A DNA stretch of 64,000 nucleotides from JAGVSZ01 sp963747775 (GTDB lineage Bacteria > Pseudomonadota > Gammaproteobacteria > Burkholderiales > SG8-39): contig CAVVGT010000003.1 of assembly GCA_963747775.1 (NCBI GenBank), positions 372,001 to 436,000 on the forward strand. Reading direction: 5' to 3'. Under the pieces are notes generated by a model, which had not been told where the DNA came from, did no database searches, and saw nothing but the letters and a program-made list of their open reading frames with translations. Positions 62,613 to 64,000 of the stretch are shown here, piece by piece. A program made the translations under genes and the position numbers. The stretch's first letter is position 1. Every line of letters starts with the position of its first letter.

Positions 62613-64000
62613 GGGAGTGTCCTGATTTCTGTGTGTAAGGCAGGTTTGGGTTCATCGTCCGGGGGCGCGCCCCCGGACGATGAACCGGATCATTTTACGC
62701 AGCCCTCGTCGAGAAGCGATCAGCGTACAGGATTGCGAATTGATTCATTGCACTCTTCCAGTCGTGTGCCGCGCGGCTCCAATCGGCAGTGATGTTGCGA
62801 AGCGCCAGCCAGATCAGCTTGCTGGCGGCGTCGTCGGATGGGAAGTGGCCGCGTGTCTTGATGATCTTCCTCAACCGCGCGTTCACGCTCTCGATGCAGT
62901 TCGTCGTGTAGATCACCCGCCGCACCGCCGGCGGAAACGCGAAGAACGGAATCACGTTCGACCAGGCGCGCCGCCAGGCGGCCACGACGGTCGGGAATCT
63001 CTGGCCCCATGGCCCGGACTCGAAGGCCGTCAGCTCGGCCTCGGCCGCCTCCGCGCTCGGGGCCGTGTAGATTGGCTTGATTGCCGCCGCGAGCGCCCTG
63101 CGCTCCTTCCAGGTGGCGTAGTCCAGGCTGTTGCGGATCAGGTGCACGATGCAGGTCTGCAGGGTGGTGGCCGGATAGACCACCGCCAGGGCTTCGGACA
63201 TGCCCTTCAGGCCGTCGGTGACCGCGATCAGGATGTCCTGGACACCGCGGGTCTTCAGGTCGTTGAACACCTTCATCCAGAATTTCGCCCCCTCGGTGTT
63301 CTCGATCCACAGCCCGAGGATCTCGCGGGTGCCGTCGGGCCGCACGCCCAGGGCCAGGTAGACTGCCTTGTTGCGCACCACGTTGTCCTCCCGGATCTTC
63401 ACCCGCAGCGCGTCGAAGAAGATCACCGGGTACATCGGCTCCAGCGGCCGGGCCTGCCAGGCGGTGATTTCCGCGAGCACCGCGTCGGTGACGATGCTGA
63501 TGAACTCCGGGGTCACCTCGGTGGCGTACATCTCGGCCAGAAACCCCTGAATCTCCCGCACCGTCATCCCGCGGGCGTACATGGCGATGATCTTGTCGTC
63601 AAAGCCGGTGAAGCGCCGTTCGTGCTTGCCGATGAGCTTGGGCTCGAATTCGCCTTCCCGATCTCGCGGCACCTCGATGCGCAACGGCCCGTCGTCGGTC
63701 AGAACCGTCTTGCCGCTCTTGCCGTTGCGGTGGTTGGTCGCCGCCTCGGGCTTCTCCGTGCCGGCGGCGTAGCCCAGGTGGTGGCTCATCTCGGCGCCCA
63801 GGGCGCGTTCGATCAGCGCCTTCTTGAACGCCCGGGAGGCCTCGTCGACCGCCTCCGCGGTCATCGGACCCGTCACCAACTGGTCAAGCAACTCCGCCGG
63901 TATCTTGGGCAACACCGCCGCTTGCGCGGCAGCGTTGGCTCTCTGCATCTTCCTGACTGGCTTTGGCATACCTGTTCCTTTCAGTTGCCATGGTATGCCT
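62613..64000 (-). mobile_element. IS256-family element, full copy, left end beyond window
   Basis: The right terminal repeat (GGGAGTGTCCTGATTTCTG) starts at 62613. The same long inverted repeat as in the copy at 34929-36036 follows at about 62649-62686. The transposase is complete. The other terminal repeat would lie a few bases past 64000. Confidence 0.92.
62695..63969 (-). CDS. IS256-family transposase (intact)
   Basis: The 424-residue DDE transposase has MPKPVRKMQRANAAAQAAVL at the N-terminus, then LGAEMSHHLGYAAGTEKPEA. The catalytic triad is Asp in VIFFDALRVKIRED near 195, Asp in ILIAVTDGLKGMSEAL near 260 and Glu in YTTNCIESVNARLRK near 365. GAAAGGAACAGG precedes the ATG. It is the only complete IS256 gene here and could be the source of the two damaged copies. 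Confidence 0.96.
   Translation of the reverse strand: MPKPVRKMQRANAAAQAAVLPKIPAELLDQLVTGPMTAEAVDEASRAFKKALIERALGAEMSHHLGYAAGTEKPEAATNHRNGKSGKTVLTDDGPLRIEVPRDREGEFEPKLIGKHERRFTGFDDKIIAMYARGMTVREIQGFLAEMYATEVTPEFISIVTDAVLAEITAWQARPLEPMYPVIFFDALRVKIREDNVVRNKAVYLALGVRPDGTREILGLWIENTEGAKFWMKVFNDLKTRGVQDILIAVTDGLKGMSEALAVVYPATTLQTCIVHLIRNSLDYATWKERRALAAAIKPIYTAPSAEAAEAELTAFESGPWGQRFPTVVAAWRRAWSNVIPFFAFPPAVRRVIYTTNCIESVNARLRKIIKTRGHFPSDDAASKLIWLALRNITADWSRAAHDWKSAMNQFAILYADRFSTRAA

Overview
This window is GC-rich chromosomal DNA. It most likely comes from an uncultured or poorly characterised betaproteobacterium, probably Burkholderiales. That rests on the aerobic benzoyl-CoA (box) pathway, the several TctC-type solute-binding proteins, and the codon use. 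No rRNA or tRNA gene was recognised, so the assignment is an inference.

Region 1 (1-13.1 kb) holds the edge of a bioF gene, a secreted hydrolase with a partner of unknown function, and a divergent benzoate-degradation locus. On the minus strand lie boxR, boxC, boxB, boxA and a second, divergent boxB. On the plus strand lie a flavodoxin, a DUF4863 protein and benzoate-CoA ligase. The roughly 157-bp divergent promoter carries TGCA repeats of the type bound by BoxR/BzdR regulators. Benzoate is activated to benzoyl-CoA, epoxidised by BoxAB and ring-opened by BoxC. The box genes carry many single-base indels while still coding well between them.

Region 2 (13.1-20.3 kb) is one Fe-S assembly operon: an IscR/Rrf2 regulator, sufA-like, sufB, sufC, sufD, sufS, sufU and an Nfu-type carrier. 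A 48-residue secreted peptide with a near-perfect ribosome-binding site and a strong terminator follow. Region 3 (20.4-27.8 kb) has a LolD/FtsX-type ABC exporter with a CrtC/AttH lipocalin-like protein, an alpha/beta hydrolase, an SDR dehydrogenase and a convergent acyltransferase.

Region 4 (27.9-64 kb) is accessory DNA. It contains three IS30-family copies, three IS256-family copies (two damaged), an IS21 element inside a truncated tctC, an IS200 element, an IS3 remnant, two 148-bp MITE-like elements and at least two dispersed intergenic repeat families. Between them lie a TAT-exported SMP-30 protein, three TctC-family genes, a tannase/feruloyl esterase, a GH15 enzyme with a PPC-domain protein, a double-glycine leader peptide, an IclR-methyltransferase-tctC operon, a thioredoxin-reductase-like protein, a small surface-glycan gene set and a cyclopropane fatty acid synthase.

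The most unusual observation is a shared module in front of boxA and sufU. In each case the first codons of the gene are duplicated upstream with only synonymous changes (9 of 9 differences). The duplicate is followed by the same roughly 35-bp palindromic sequence, whose end supplies the stop of the resulting mini-ORF, and then by the true gene.
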